DNA from: Oscillospiraceae bacterium
Lineage (GTDB): Bacteria; Bacillota; Clostridia; Oscillospirales; Oscillospiraceae
Length of the DNA stretch: 64,000 nucleotides
Assembly (NCBI GenBank): GCA_017624715.1
Contig: JAGAMN010000059.1
Coordinates: forward strand, 1 to 64,000
Reading direction: 5' to 3'
Shown: piece after piece, positions 55,745 through 63,756 of the stretch
Layout of the letters: each line of letters opens with the position of its first letter
Position numbering within the stretch: the stretch's first letter is position 1
The notes under the pieces: generated by a model
What the model was told of the DNA's origin: nothing
The model's input: the letters and a program-made list of their open reading frames with translations, nothing else
The model's database searches: none
Program-made: the position numbers and the translations under genes

Positions 55745-57313
55745 GAACTGAAAGTAACCTAAGTTAGATAACTAAGAGAGGTCTATATGATGGTGAGATG
55801 TTTAGAAATCATCAAGCGGCACATAAATGTATATTTTAGTAGGATGCTATTTATCATCGCATTGAGAAATCGATTAGTTTATAAAGTGTCTGCCAATTTG
55901 CTGGGAGTATATTTGGCTGTGACTTGCGTAGTTCCGATATAATTGTCTGGGCATTTGCCCTAAGAATTATAGGAGGTATATTATGCAACAAAAGAACACC
56001 GATATCCAAATGAAGGACCAGCTGCTTCAGCGGAAGCTCAATGGTGAAAGTGTAGCATCAATCGCAGTGGATACAGGCATTCCGAGAAGTACAGTATATT
56101 CCTGGATTGCGGCAGCTCGGGAAGCAAGGGAGGAAGAGGCTCGGAAGAAAGGGGAGATAATAGCGTCAGACCCGCGAACCTATTTCAAGCAAAAAGAACA
56201 TATCGATAAGTTGGAGGGGATGCTTGAAGTTCTCAAGGCGGTATTTGATGTGACAGAAATGCCCCTGGACAAGAGACTTAAGGTACTTGAGGAATTCTAT
56301 CATCAGGGCAAATATAGCGTGCGGCTTATGTGTGAAGCACTGGAGGTTCCGCGGGGAACATTTTACAACTACATAAACCGGGGATTGAAGGGTAATACGC
56401 AAGCAGCAAAACGGCGCGAGGTGATGAAAGCCAAAATTCGGGACATCTATTATGACAGCAACCAGATATATGGAGCTGCGAAGATTCATGCAATTCTGAA
56501 AGATCAAGGCGAAGCAGTTACGGTTGCGTACGTTCGAGAACTTATGCGGGAGATGGATTTGCAGAGCATTCGGATAGGATCTAAAAAGCGTCATTACGAT
56601 GAGACACGAAAATGCCAAAACATAGTAAAGAGAAACTTCGCAGCAGAACGACCAAATCAAATTTGGGTGAGTGATGTAACTTACTATCGCTTTGATGAGA
56701 TGCAATACTTTATTTGCGTCATCATGGATCTGTACGCCAGACGGGTGATCGCTTACAAGGTGGGGTACAGCAACAATACGCACCTGGTTAAAGAAACTTT
56801 CAGAATGGCATATGAATTCCGGAAACCGGAGCCTGGTCTGATTTTCCATACAGATCAGGGGGGTAATTACCGGTCGAGAGCATTTGGTGATTATTTGAAA
56901 GCACGAGCGGTAACGCAGTCGTTCTCCAAACCTGGTGTACCGTACGATAATTCTGTGATGGAGACTTTCTTCGCTTCAATGAAACGAGAAGAACTGTATA
57001 GATACAAATACCGCTCCGAACGTGAGTTCAGAGCGGCGGTAGATAGATATATTGATTTCTATAATAAACAGAGACCTCATAAGACGCTACATTACAAAAC
57101 ACCTCAGGCGAAAGAAGAATCTTATGAGAAAGCACGTAAGGCAGAAAGTGATGAGTGAAGCATATAATGTCCCCCAATTAATGTGCAGATCTGGTGTAAA
57201 ACTGGTTCCTATCTGCAAGCCTAAGTTTGAAAAAGCTCACTTATACACCCCAAAAGCGAAGTTTACGAAAAAGATAAAAAGTGTAAAATTTCAAACAATT
57301 TAGGTGAAGTCTG
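55745..57313 (+). mobile_element. IS3-family insertion sequence (ends approximate)
   Basis: A complete IS3-type transposase gene lies in a unit of about 1.57 kb. The left sequence ggacagaactgaaagtaacctaag (from about 55741; the first 20 bases are the clearest) and the complement of the right sequence tttaggtgaagtctggacag (57300-57318) are alike only in part, so the inverted repeats and the exact ends are uncertain. No target duplication could be fixed. It separates the defence-like operon from the tRNA-Tyr/tRNA-Thr genes. Confidence 0.6.
55983..57158 (+). CDS. IS3-family transposase, single fused ORF
   Basis: The product is 391 residues and joins both usual IS3 parts in one frame. N-terminal helix-turn-helix (about 10-45, LNGESVASIAVDTGIPRSTV) and a coiled-coil (about 60-110) correspond to OrfA; an HTH-like region with YGAAKIHAIL follows, then the DDE integrase core: WVSDVTYYRF (first Asp about 229), IFHTDQGGNYRS (second Asp about 290) and NSVMETFFASMKREE (Glu about 325). 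The end KTLHYKTPQAKEE is typical. All three catalytic residues are present and there is no frameshift, so it may be active. Start ATG 55983 has GGAGGT six bases upstream. Confidence 0.92.
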   Translation: MQQKNTDIQMKDQLLQRKLNGESVASIAVDTGIPRSTVYSWIAAAREAREEEARKKGEIIASDPRTYFKQKEHIDKLEGMLEVLKAVFDVTEMPLDKRLKVLEEFYHQGKYSVRLMCEALEVPRGTFYNYINRGLKGNTQAAKRREVMKAKIRDIYYDSNQIYGAAKIHAILKDQGEAVTVAYVRELMREMDLQSIRIGSKKRHYDETRKCQNIVKRNFAAERPNQIWVSDVTYYRFDEMQYFICVIMDLYARRVIAYKVGYSNNTHLVKETFRMAYEFRKPEPGLIFHTDQGGNYRSRAFGDYLKARAVTQSFSKPGVPYDNSVMETFFASMKREELYRYKYRSEREFRAAVDRYIDFYNKQRPHKTLHYKTPQAKEESYEKARKAESDE

Positions 57314-57507
57314 GACAGAGAAAAAAGCCAAACAAAAATATGCTAGAGCGGCAATAACTTTGCATAATTTGCTTCTTAGACAAGGGTGTTCGAATCGCAC
57401 ATTTTTCTGAGTTTCTGCACGGGTTTTCCGAAGTTTGAAAATCGGTGTCCAACTGAATAATGAGATGTGCGGCTTGAAAAAGCCGCTATTTGCAATGCAA
57501 AAACAAA
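57159..57507. other. Non-coding stretch after the transposase gene
   Basis: This 350-base stretch holds the right part of the IS element (to about 57313) and then about 190 bases with no convincing gene or RNA. A short hairpin gcggcttgaaaaagccgc is at 57471-57488. A small plus-strand reading frame overlapping the transposase 3' end was judged unlikely. Confidence 0.5.
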
Positions 57508-57556
57508 AACAACCATAGTCGTCCAACACCTGGTTGTTCGAATTACTATGGTTGTT
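57508..57556 (-). terminator. Terminator of the tRNA-Thr/tRNA-Tyr transcript
   Basis: A 12-bp stem aacaaccatagt/actatggttgtt with a 25-base loop, itself partly self-complementary (caacacctggttgtt), starts six bases after the tRNA-Tyr CCA; tttttgttttt follows on the minus strand. Confidence 0.8.
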
Positions 57557-57561
57557 TCAGT

Positions 57562-57646
57562 TGGTGGGGGAGGACGGATTCGAACCATCGAAGCGATACG
57601 CAGCAGATTTACAGTCTGTCCCCTTTGGCCACTCGGGAACTCCCCC
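57562..57646 (-). tRNA. tRNA-Tyr (anticodon GTA)
   Basis: This 85-base class II tRNA has acceptor stem gggggag/ctccccc, a long variable arm, anticodon loop ctgtaaa (GTA) and an encoded CCA. It is the second gene of a tRNA pair on the minus strand. Confidence 0.95.
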
Positions 57647-57672
57647 ATATTATGTTGTTTTCCGCCTCTGCT

Positions 57673-57748
57673 TGGAGCCGGTAGACGGACTCGAACCCCC
57701 GACCTACTGATTACAAATCAGTTGCTCTACCAACTGAGCTATACCGGC
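57673..57748 (-). tRNA. tRNA-Thr (anticodon TGT)
   Basis: This 76-base tRNA has acceptor stem gccggta/taccggc, D-arm tagctcagttggtagagc, anticodon loop tttgtaa (TGT), T-arm gggttcgagtcc and an encoded CCA. It lies 26 bases before tRNA-Tyr, in the same transcript. Confidence 0.96.
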
Positions 57749-57841
57749 GGCTCAAACAGAACACGCTTATTATAGCGGTGAGGTATCGGTTTGTCAAGCA
57801 CTTTTTTTGCTTTTTCAAAAAAAGGAAAGAATGTGGGTTTG

Positions 57842-57869
57842 TTGATTTTTACTGGGGTTTTGGTATACT
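57842..57869 (+). promoter_or_regulatory. Promoter of the DNA glycosylase gene
   Basis: TTGATT (57842-57847) and TATACT (57864-57869) are 16 bases apart, 23 bases before the start codon. Confidence 0.6.
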
Positions 57870-57891
57870 AAAAAAGAAAGGAAGTGACCCT

Positions 57892-58449
57892 ATGGCTATG
57901 CTGTCATATGAATTTTTCCGCCGCCCCTGTTTAGAGGTAGCCCACGATCTGGTTGGAAAGCTTTTGGTGCGCCGGCTGCCCGATGGCACGCTGCAGCGTT
58001 TGCGCATTTCGGAAACAGAAGCTTACTGCGGCGAAGAAGACACCGCCTGCCATGCCCATAAGGGTCGAACCAAGCGCACCGAGGTACTCTATGCCGATGC
58101 CGGTACGATCTATGTGTATCTGTGCTACGGCATTCACTGGCTGCTGAATATTGTCACCGGGGAGGAAGAACAGCCCCAGGCGGTGCTGATTCGTGCTTGC
58201 GTGGAGGCTCCCGGCCCCGGCAGGCTGACAAAAGCCCTGTCCATTACCGGGGACTTAAACCGCAAAAGCATTCTCGCCCAGGAGCAGCTGTGGGTGGAGG
58301 ACGACGGCTTTCAGTGCGATGTGGTGACAGACAAGCGCGTAGGCATTGGCTACGCAAGTCAGGAAGACCAAGATAGGCTTTGGCGATTCATAATGAACCA
58401 AATGAAAACCCCTGTCGAAAGCATGATATTCTTAACGAAACTAATCTGA
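57892..58449 (+). CDS. DNA-3-methyladenine glycosylase (AAG/MPG family)
   Basis: The enzyme removes alkylated and deaminated purines from DNA to begin base-excision repair. The product is 185 residues. Family motifs: YEFFRRPCLEVAHDLVGKLLVR (split as FFRRPCLEVAHDLVGKLL, about 6-23), RISETEAYCGEEDTACHA (about 38-55, catalytic Glu in ETEAY), and IYVYLCYGIHWLLNIVTG (about 72-89). The C-terminal end from about 165 is somewhat unusual. Start ATG 57892 has AGGAAGTG upstream. It is transcribed alone. Confidence 0.93.
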   Translation: MAMLSYEFFRRPCLEVAHDLVGKLLVRRLPDGTLQRLRISETEAYCGEEDTACHAHKGRTKRTEVLYADAGTIYVYLCYGIHWLLNIVTGEEEQPQAVLIRACVEAPGPGRLTKALSITGDLNRKSILAQEQLWVEDDGFQCDVVTDKRVGIGYASQEDQDRLWRFIMNQMKTPVESMIFLTKLI

Positions 58450-58457
58450 ACAAAAGA

Positions 58458-58495
58458 AACCTGCACATACCAAATCTGGTGCTGTGCAGGTTTTT
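58458..58495. terminator. Bidirectional terminator
   Basis: The stem aaacctgcaca/tgtgcaggttt is followed by ttt on the plus strand; it separates the glycosylase gene from the HAD gene on the other strand. Confidence 0.8.
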
Positions 58496-58514
58496 CGGTC
58501 TTCTGAGAGCTGTC

Positions 58515-59285
58515 CTAGTTCGCTAATATCCGCTGTTCTATGAATTTTGCAACGCCATCGGCATCATTGCTTTCTGCAACATAATTTGCTGCGATTTTTA
58601 CTTCGTCTATTCCGTTGGAAACAGCGACACCTATGCCGCACATTTTAATTGGCTCGATATCATCATAATCATCTCCGAAATAAGCAGTTTCTTCAGGGGA
58701 ACAGTTGCTGATCTCCAGCATTGCCTTAATGCCGCTCCACTTTGTCGCAGCTTTGTTCATGATTTGAATTAAGTGTCCATTGGCGATCGTACAATACAAA
58801 TCTTCCGATAAGCTTTCCTTGACAACAGTCAATGTTTCTTCACTGTCAAGACGTACCAATATTTTTAATGCACCTTCTTCTTTGACAACGCCGACTAAAT
58901 CATCAGAAATAACCGTTTCATAATCCGCAATCGGCTTGTTTGAATAAGCAACATCTCCCGTTTCAAGGGTAATTAACAAAGAGGGGTGGCGATTCAAGAC
59001 ATTCAATAGATACACGGCGCTCTGTTGGCAGATCCCATACTCCGCTTGCTGATCTCCACAAATCACCCTTGCACCGTTGGAAACAACCATGGCATCAGCA
59101 TCGATCATCTCACAATACTGCTTTGCGGTACGCACCGGTCTGGCTGTGGCAACCATGATTTGTATTCCTTTTTCCTTGCACGCTTTTAGAACTTTTACGG
59201 TTTGCGCAGATAATGTTTTGTCTGTGTGTAACAATGTTCTGTCTAAATCCACGATAATTGTCTTAACGTTTTTGATATTTATCAT
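58515..59285 (-). CDS. Cof-type HAD-IIB family phosphatase
   Basis: This cytoplasmic phosphatase acts on small phosphometabolites such as sugar phosphates or flavin-type compounds. The product is 256 residues. HAD motifs: IIVDLDRTLLHTD (nucleophile Asp and acid Asp, about 8-20), VATARP (about 45), Lys about 192 in ATKWSGIKAML, and YFGDDYDDIEPIK (about 206-218). The middle is a C2B cap. I place the start at 59285 (MINIKN) because AAAGGA is ten bases upstream; the ATG at 59294 is too close to it. It lies 80 bases after the LD-carboxypeptidase gene on the same strand and may share its attenuated transcript. Confidence 0.88.
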   Translation of the reverse strand: MINIKNVKTIIVDLDRTLLHTDKTLSAQTVKVLKACKEKGIQIMVATARPVRTAKQYCEMIDADAMVVSNGARVICGDQQAEYGICQQSAVYLLNVLNRHPSLLITLETGDVAYSNKPIADYETVISDDLVGVVKEEGALKILVRLDSEETLTVVKESLSEDLYCTIANGHLIQIMNKAATKWSGIKAMLEISNCSPEETAYFGDDYDDIEPIKMCGIGVAVSNGIDEVKIAANYVAESNDADGVAKFIEQRILAN

Positions 59286-59364
59286 TGTCGACATATCCTT
59301 TCCGAAGTTTTACGGCAGTAGTGTTTGAGAGGTTTTCTGCTGCACTCCCTCGTGGAATTATTCT

Positions 59365-60297
59365 TTAGTGGGAGAGAATTTCAATCTCTGCTCCATTATT
59401 AACCGCTGTGATTCTCGCTATTCCCCCAATAGGGAATGTAATCATTGGGAAGACGTGGCCAAAGTCTACTCCAAAAACAACGGGAATATTTGGTGGCACT
59501 TTGTCGCGGATGATATCTGCAATTGTTTCAACAGTCATACTGCAGCTATCATCGAACCGCCCAAGGATAATGCCCTTAATCGTTTCTGCACCCTCAGTCT
59601 GTAAAAGTGATTCAAGATTTCGATCAAATTCATAGCAGAAATATTCTCCCATAATGTTATCATCTTCCAGGAATAGCACCTTATTTCTTATATCGGGCAT
59701 ATAAGGCGTTCCTTGCAGAAGATTCAGTGTGCAGAGATTTCCACCTATAATTGTCCCTTCGCAACATCCTTCTTGGATGGTGTGGTACTTTTCCGTCGTT
59801 TCGGAGGGGGTAACAACGATAGGGTCACTGTTCATCACGCAATCGAAAAATGCTTTCCTAGTGTATGCTGCTTCTTTTTTGAAGGCGAATGTGCCATAGT
59901 GTGGGCCATGGTAAGTAACCAACCCGGTCTTGGCATAGATGGCATTGTGAAGAGCAGTAATATCAGAAAAGCCGCAAAGAATTTTTGGGTGTTTTGCAAT
60001 CAAATCATAGTCCAAATGACGTAGGAGCTGATTGGCATTAAAGCCTCCCAGACAGGTAATGACCATTTTAACCATTGGGTTGCAGAATGCTTCGTGGATG
60101 TCCTCAACCCGTGATGCAATGCTGGAGGAATGGAACTGGCCAATCTCCCGGCTGTGCTTAGAAAAGGTGAGATGAAAGCCCTCTTTTGCCCAGAAGTCAA
60201 CCGCATGATGATGGACATCCTGTCTCACTTCCGTCAGATTTCTTGATGGCGCAATTACTCGAACTTCATCGCCAAGTTTCAGTTTGCTTGCAATCAT
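59365..60297 (-). CDS. LD-carboxypeptidase, S66 family (MccF-like)
   Basis: S66 enzymes either recycle peptidoglycan tetrapeptides or, as MccF, cleave microcin C-type peptide-nucleotide antibiotics. The product is 310 residues. Features: VRVIAPSRNL at the start, LGGFNANQLLRHLDYDLI (about 84-101), the nucleophile Ser in ILCGFSDITALHNAI (about 106-120), the catalytic Glu region KVLFLEDDN (about 206-214), and the catalytic His in VVFGVDFGHVFP (about 273-284). The start ATG 60297 has AAGGAGGT seven bases upstream. The upstream attenuator (60317-60502) with a leader ORF means expression is probably induced by something that affects translation or termination. That favours a resistance role over simple cell-wall recycling. 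Confidence 0.9.
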   Translation of the reverse strand: MIASKLKLGDEVRVIAPSRNLTEVRQDVHHHAVDFWAKEGFHLTFSKHSREIGQFHSSSIASRVEDIHEAFCNPMVKMVITCLGGFNANQLLRHLDYDLIAKHPKILCGFSDITALHNAIYAKTGLVTYHGPHYGTFAFKKEAAYTRKAFFDCVMNSDPIVVTPSETTEKYHTIQEGCCEGTIIGGNLCTLNLLQGTPYMPDIRNKVLFLEDDNIMGEYFCYEFDRNLESLLQTEGAETIKGIILGRFDDSCSMTVETIADIIRDKVPPNIPVVFGVDFGHVFPMITFPIGGIARITAVNNGAEIEILSH

Positions 60298-60316
60298 GCG
60301 ATTACCTCCTTGTTAG

Positions 60317-60356
60317 AATAAATAATAAAACGGTGCAGACCTATGCCTGCACCGTT
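60317..60356 (-). terminator. Attenuator terminator in the LD-carboxypeptidase leader
   Basis: On the minus strand a perfect 10-bp stem aacggtgcag/ctgcaccgtt with an 8-base loop is followed by ttttattatttatt. It lies between the leader ORF and the LD-carboxypeptidase gene, 20 or so bases before its binding site. The leader stop codon overlaps the first bases of the stem, so a ribosome at the stop would block hairpin formation. Confidence 0.8.
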
Positions 60357-60444
60357 ACATACTCATTGCCTCGATTATTACCGGGTAAGAGCAAGAGGAG
60401 CAAAGCATAGCTATGAACACATAGAAAATGGAATGATGCAGCAT
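60355..60444 (-). CDS. Leader peptide ORF, 29 codons
   Basis: This short ORF reads ATG CTG CAT CAT ... ATG TAA and encodes a 29-residue hydrophobic peptide beginning MLHHSIFYVFIAML and ending IIEAMSM. A strong binding site AAGGAG lies eight bases before the start. It sits between a perfect-consensus promoter and an intrinsic terminator that begins at its stop codon, the classic layout of a translational or antibiotic-responsive attenuator. Alternatively it could be a small membrane peptide in its own right. No repeated codon run for a single amino acid is seen, so simple amino-acid attenuation is less likely. Confidence 0.7.
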   Translation of the reverse strand: MLHHSIFYVFIAMLCSSCSYPVIIEAMSM

Positions 60445-60473
60445 GATTCTCGCTCCTTACAAAAACTGAATTA

Positions 60474-60502
60474 ATTATAATACTACAGGAAAGTAATGTC
60501 AA
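60474..60502 (-). promoter_or_regulatory. Perfect consensus promoter of the LD-carboxypeptidase operon
   Basis: On the minus strand TTGACA (60497-60502) and TATAAT (60474-60479) are 17 bases apart, identical to the sigma-A consensus. A promoter this strong fits a gene whose output is held down by attenuation. Confidence 0.88.
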
Positions 60503-60611
60503 TCAAAACATACGCATAGAGTGATTTCCTCCGGCTTTAGTCTGTGGCAAGCAGAGCATCCGGCTGCCCACCGGATATAAGAAATGGGATGATGCCCACA
60601 CCCTCAATAGA

Positions 60612-60640
60612 AAACCGGAAGGTCAAACGACCTTCCGGCA
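60612..60640 (-). terminator. Terminator of ileS
   Basis: The stem ccggaagg/ccttccgg (60615-60622 with 60631-60638) is followed on the minus strand by tttt. It lies about 55 bases after the ileS stop codon. Confidence 0.75.
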
Positions 60641-60693
60641 ATGCATGCACATTTCTCCGCTAAGAACACACGGTAAAAAGCAGGTTTTTATTG

Positions 60694-63483
60694 TTAGATT
60701 TCGATATCCAGCTTGGAAACAACAGCAGCGCAGCGGGGGCACAGACCTTCGGCGTTTGCCTGTTCGGAGTGCATCCAGCAGCGGGGGCACTTCTCGCCTC
60801 TGGCCTCGGAAACGCCCACGGTCAGCTCGGGGAAGTTTACACCGGCAGCAACCTCAGCGCCCTCGGGAGCGGTTTCCCAAGCGCAGGTGGAAACAATGCA
60901 GATTTCTGCCAGGTTCAGACCCTCGCAAGCAGCCTTCAGCTCGTCGCTGCCCACTAGGCTCACGTGAGCCTCCAGAGCCTTGCCGATCCGCTTGTCGGCA
61001 CGGGCTTTTTCCAGAACACCGTTGACATCCTGACGCAGCTTCATGACGGTAGCCAACTTTTCCATGGTGGCATCGTCCAGACTGTAGGCGGTGAAGTCCG
61101 CAGGCATCTGGTTCAGCAGCACATTCCGGGCGTCATCGGATGCCAGATGGGGCATAGCCTGCCAAATTTCATCGCAGGTGAAAGCCAGAATGGGAGCAAA
61201 CAGCTTTGCCATAGCATCCAGAATCAGATACAGAGCCGTCTGGGCGCTGCGGCGGCGCAGGCCGGTGGCTTCCTCACAGTACAGGCGGTCCTTCAGAATG
61301 TCCAGGTAGAAGCTACTGAGCTCAACCACGCAGAAGTCGTTGATATCGTGGGTGATCACATGGAATTCATAGCCTTCGTAAGCCTTACGGACATCGGCCA
61401 CCAGTTGATTCAGCTTGGTCAGAGCCCACTTGTCCAGCTCTTCCATGGCTTCCGCAGGAACCATATCCTTGTTGGGATCAAAGTCTGCCAGGTTACCCAG
61501 ACAGTACCGGGCGGTGTTGCGGAACTTCAGGTAGTTCTGAGCGATCTGCTTGAAGATCTCCTTGGAGCAGCGCACATCTGCATGATAGTCAGAAGAAGCA
61601 GCCCACAGACGGACGATGTCTGCGCCAAAGTCCTTAATGAGGTCAGCGGGGTCAACACCGTTGCCCAAGCTCTTGTGCATGGCACGGCCCTGGCCGTCCA
61701 CCACCCAGCCGTGGGTCAGAACCTGCTTGAAGGGTGCACCTTGATCCAGCGCACCAACGGAGGTCAGCAGACTGGACTGGAACCAACCGCGGTACTGGTC
61801 AGCGCCTTCCAGGTATACATCTGCAGGCCACAGCTCGGGGGTGCGGTGCATCAGAGATGCGAAATGGGTAGAGCCGGAGTCAAACCAGCAGTCCAGAGTA
61901 TCGGTTTCCTTGTCGAAAGCCTTGCCGCCGCAGTGGGGGCAGGTAAAGTTCTCGGGGACCAGCTCCATGGCGTCCTTTTCAAACCAGATGTTAGAGCCGT
62001 GCTCGTCAAACAGAGCGGAGATCTTGGCAATGGAATCAGGGGTAGAAACAGGCTTGCCGCAGTCCTTGCAGTAAAACACGGGGATGGGCAGACCCCAGCG
62101 GCGCTGACGGCTGATACACCAGTCGGCACGCTCGCGGATCATGCTGATCATACGATCTTCGCCCCAGGCAGGGAACCACTTCACGTCCTCGATGGCCTTG
62201 ACAGCCTGATCCTTGAAGGATTCGACGGAGCAGAACCACTGGGGAGTTGCCCGGAAGATAATGGGCTTCTTGCAGCGGTCGTGGTGGGGGTAGGAGTGGA
62301 TGATCTCCTCGGAAGCGAACAGCATGCCGCTTTCCTTCATATCGGCCAGAATGATGGGGTTACTCTCCTCGGTCTTCAGACCCTCATACTTGCCGGCGTA
62401 GTCGGTGTGGCGGCCGTAGTCGTCCACGGGAACAACCAGGTCCATGCCGTAACGCATGCAGGTCTGATAGTCGTCGGCACCGAAGCCGGGAGCGGTGTGA
62501 ACACAGCCGGTACCGGAATCCATGGTGACATACTCGGCGTTGACCAGGCGGCTGGTCTTGTCCAGGAAGGGATGCTGTGCCAGCATATTTTCAAAGAACT
62601 GACCGGGATAGGTGGCCAGGATTTCATAGTTCTCGAAGCCGCCCATCTTCATGGTCTTTTCCATCAGGGCCTCGGCCATGATGTAGGTTTCACCGTTTTC
62701 AGCCTTGACCAGCACATAGCTGTCCCGGGGATGCAGGCAGATGCCCATGTTGCCGGGCAGAGTCCAGATGGTGGTAGTCCAAATGACGAAGAAGGTCTTG
62801 CTCAGGTCAAACTGGCTCAGTTTGCCCAGATCGTCCTTCATGGGGAACTTGACGTAAACAGAGGTGCAGGGATCATCCTTGTACTCGATGTCGGCTTCGG
62901 CAACGGCGGTTGCGCAGAAGGGACACCAGGTAACGGGCTTCAGGCCCTTGTAGATAAAACCCTTGTCGAACATCCGGCCAAAGACCTTGACCTCCTGGGC
63001 TTCAAAATGCTTATCCATGGTGCGGTAGGGATGCTCCCAATCGCCCACAACGCCCAGTCGCTTAAAGCCGCCCATCTGCTTCTGGATAAAGTCCTCGGCA
63101 AATTCCGTGCATGCGGTACGGAATTCCGGCACGGACATATCCTTGTTCAGCTTCTTCTTGGAAGTTTCGATAGCCCGCTCAATGGGCAGACCGTGGTTGT
63201 CCCAGCCGGGGACATAGGGGGTGTAGTAGCCCATCATGGCGTGGCTGCGGATGATGAAGTCCTTCAGGGTCTTGTTCAGAGCGTGACCCATGTGGATGTA
63301 GCCATTGGAGAAGGGAGGGCCGTCATGCAGAACGAAGGGGGGCAGATCCTTGTTCTTTTCCAGCATGGCATTGTAAAGATCCAGCTCCTGCCATTTTTCC
63401 AGCATACCCGGTTCCCGGGCAGGCAGACCGGCTTTCATGGGGAAGTCAGTTTTCGGGGTGATGATCGTGTTCTTGTATTCCAT
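60694..63483 (-). CDS. ileS: Isoleucine--tRNA ligase
   Basis: IleRS charges tRNA-Ile. The product is 929 residues. Class I signatures: HIGH motif in PPFSNGYIHMGHALNK (about 56-71) and KMSKS equivalent MHKSLGNG (about 605-612). The editing domain lies between about 190 and 400, with GTGCVHTAPGFGADDY typical. The C-terminal zinc finger CPRCW..CPRC (about 897-919) marks the bacterial type, which is usually mupirocin-sensitive. The start ATG 63483 has GGAGG eight bases upstream; the frame is open further upstream through the T-box and is not protein there. Expression is controlled by the T-box at 63510-63720. The upstream partial gene looks like divIVA, the usual neighbour. Confidence 0.97.
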   Translation of the reverse strand: MEYKNTIITPKTDFPMKAGLPAREPGMLEKWQELDLYNAMLEKNKDLPPFVLHDGPPFSNGYIHMGHALNKTLKDFIIRSHAMMGYYTPYVPGWDNHGLPIERAIETSKKKLNKDMSVPEFRTACTEFAEDFIQKQMGGFKRLGVVGDWEHPYRTMDKHFEAQEVKVFGRMFDKGFIYKGLKPVTWCPFCATAVAEADIEYKDDPCTSVYVKFPMKDDLGKLSQFDLSKTFFVIWTTTIWTLPGNMGICLHPRDSYVLVKAENGETYIMAEALMEKTMKMGGFENYEILATYPGQFFENMLAQHPFLDKTSRLVNAEYVTMDSGTGCVHTAPGFGADDYQTCMRYGMDLVVPVDDYGRHTDYAGKYEGLKTEESNPIILADMKESGMLFASEEIIHSYPHHDRCKKPIIFRATPQWFCSVESFKDQAVKAIEDVKWFPAWGEDRMISMIRERADWCISRQRRWGLPIPVFYCKDCGKPVSTPDSIAKISALFDEHGSNIWFEKDAMELVPENFTCPHCGGKAFDKETDTLDCWFDSGSTHFASLMHRTPELWPADVYLEGADQYRGWFQSSLLTSVGALDQGAPFKQVLTHGWVVDGQGRAMHKSLGNGVDPADLIKDFGADIVRLWAASSDYHADVRCSKEIFKQIAQNYLKFRNTARYCLGNLADFDPNKDMVPAEAMEELDKWALTKLNQLVADVRKAYEGYEFHVITHDINDFCVVELSSFYLDILKDRLYCEEATGLRRRSAQTALYLILDAMAKLFAPILAFTCDEIWQAMPHLASDDARNVLLNQMPADFTAYSLDDATMEKLATVMKLRQDVNGVLEKARADKRIGKALEAHVSLVGSDELKAACEGLNLAEICIVSTCAWETAPEGAEVAAGVNFPELTVGVSEARGEKCPRCWMHSEQANAEGLCPRCAAVVSKLDIEI

Positions 63484-63509
63484 TGGAATAACCTCCATAG
63501 TAATATACA

Positions 63510-63720
63510 AAATAAAAGCGCCTTTGTCCCTAATGCAAGAGACAAAGGCGCATAACCTCTGCGGTACCACTCTTGTTCCGCCCTTTGGGCGGCACTCGAA
63601 ATGCTGTAACGGGCAAACCCGGCGCAGCCTACTGACTTTTCGGTGCGCAGCTCGGAGGGGATACCACAATCCGCTGTTTACTGCCTTGCAGCAACCGGCA
63701 GCTCTCTGAAAACAAAAGGT
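63510..63720 (-). promoter_or_regulatory. T-box riboswitch, isoleucine-specific
   Basis: On the minus strand the T-box sequence AAGAGTGGTACCGCAGAGG (63562-63580 region) precedes a terminator with stem gcgcctttgtc/gacaaaggcgc and tttt. The upstream part has Stem I features and a candidate specifier ATC in GTGGTATCCCC near 63658-63664. Uncharged tRNA-Ile would bind and prevent termination. A stem-loop ccgccc..gggcgg (near 63580-63595) lies between. Confidence 0.92.
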
Positions 63721-63756
63721 GGAATGTGACGTGTCCTCGTCATAGCAAAGGGATAT

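Noticed and set aside
56166..56849. Long minus-strand open frame inside the transposase gene
   Set aside because: It is antisense to the conserved DDE core, with poor protein composition and no start signals.
57052..57303. 83-codon plus-strand frame overlapping the transposase 3' end
   Set aside because: It overlaps the transposase gene in another frame by over 100 bases, has no binding site, and encodes a lysine-rich, unstructured sequence.
60964..63555. 863-codon plus-strand open frame opposite ileS
   Set aside because: It is the complement of the conserved ileS gene and has no independent support despite its length.
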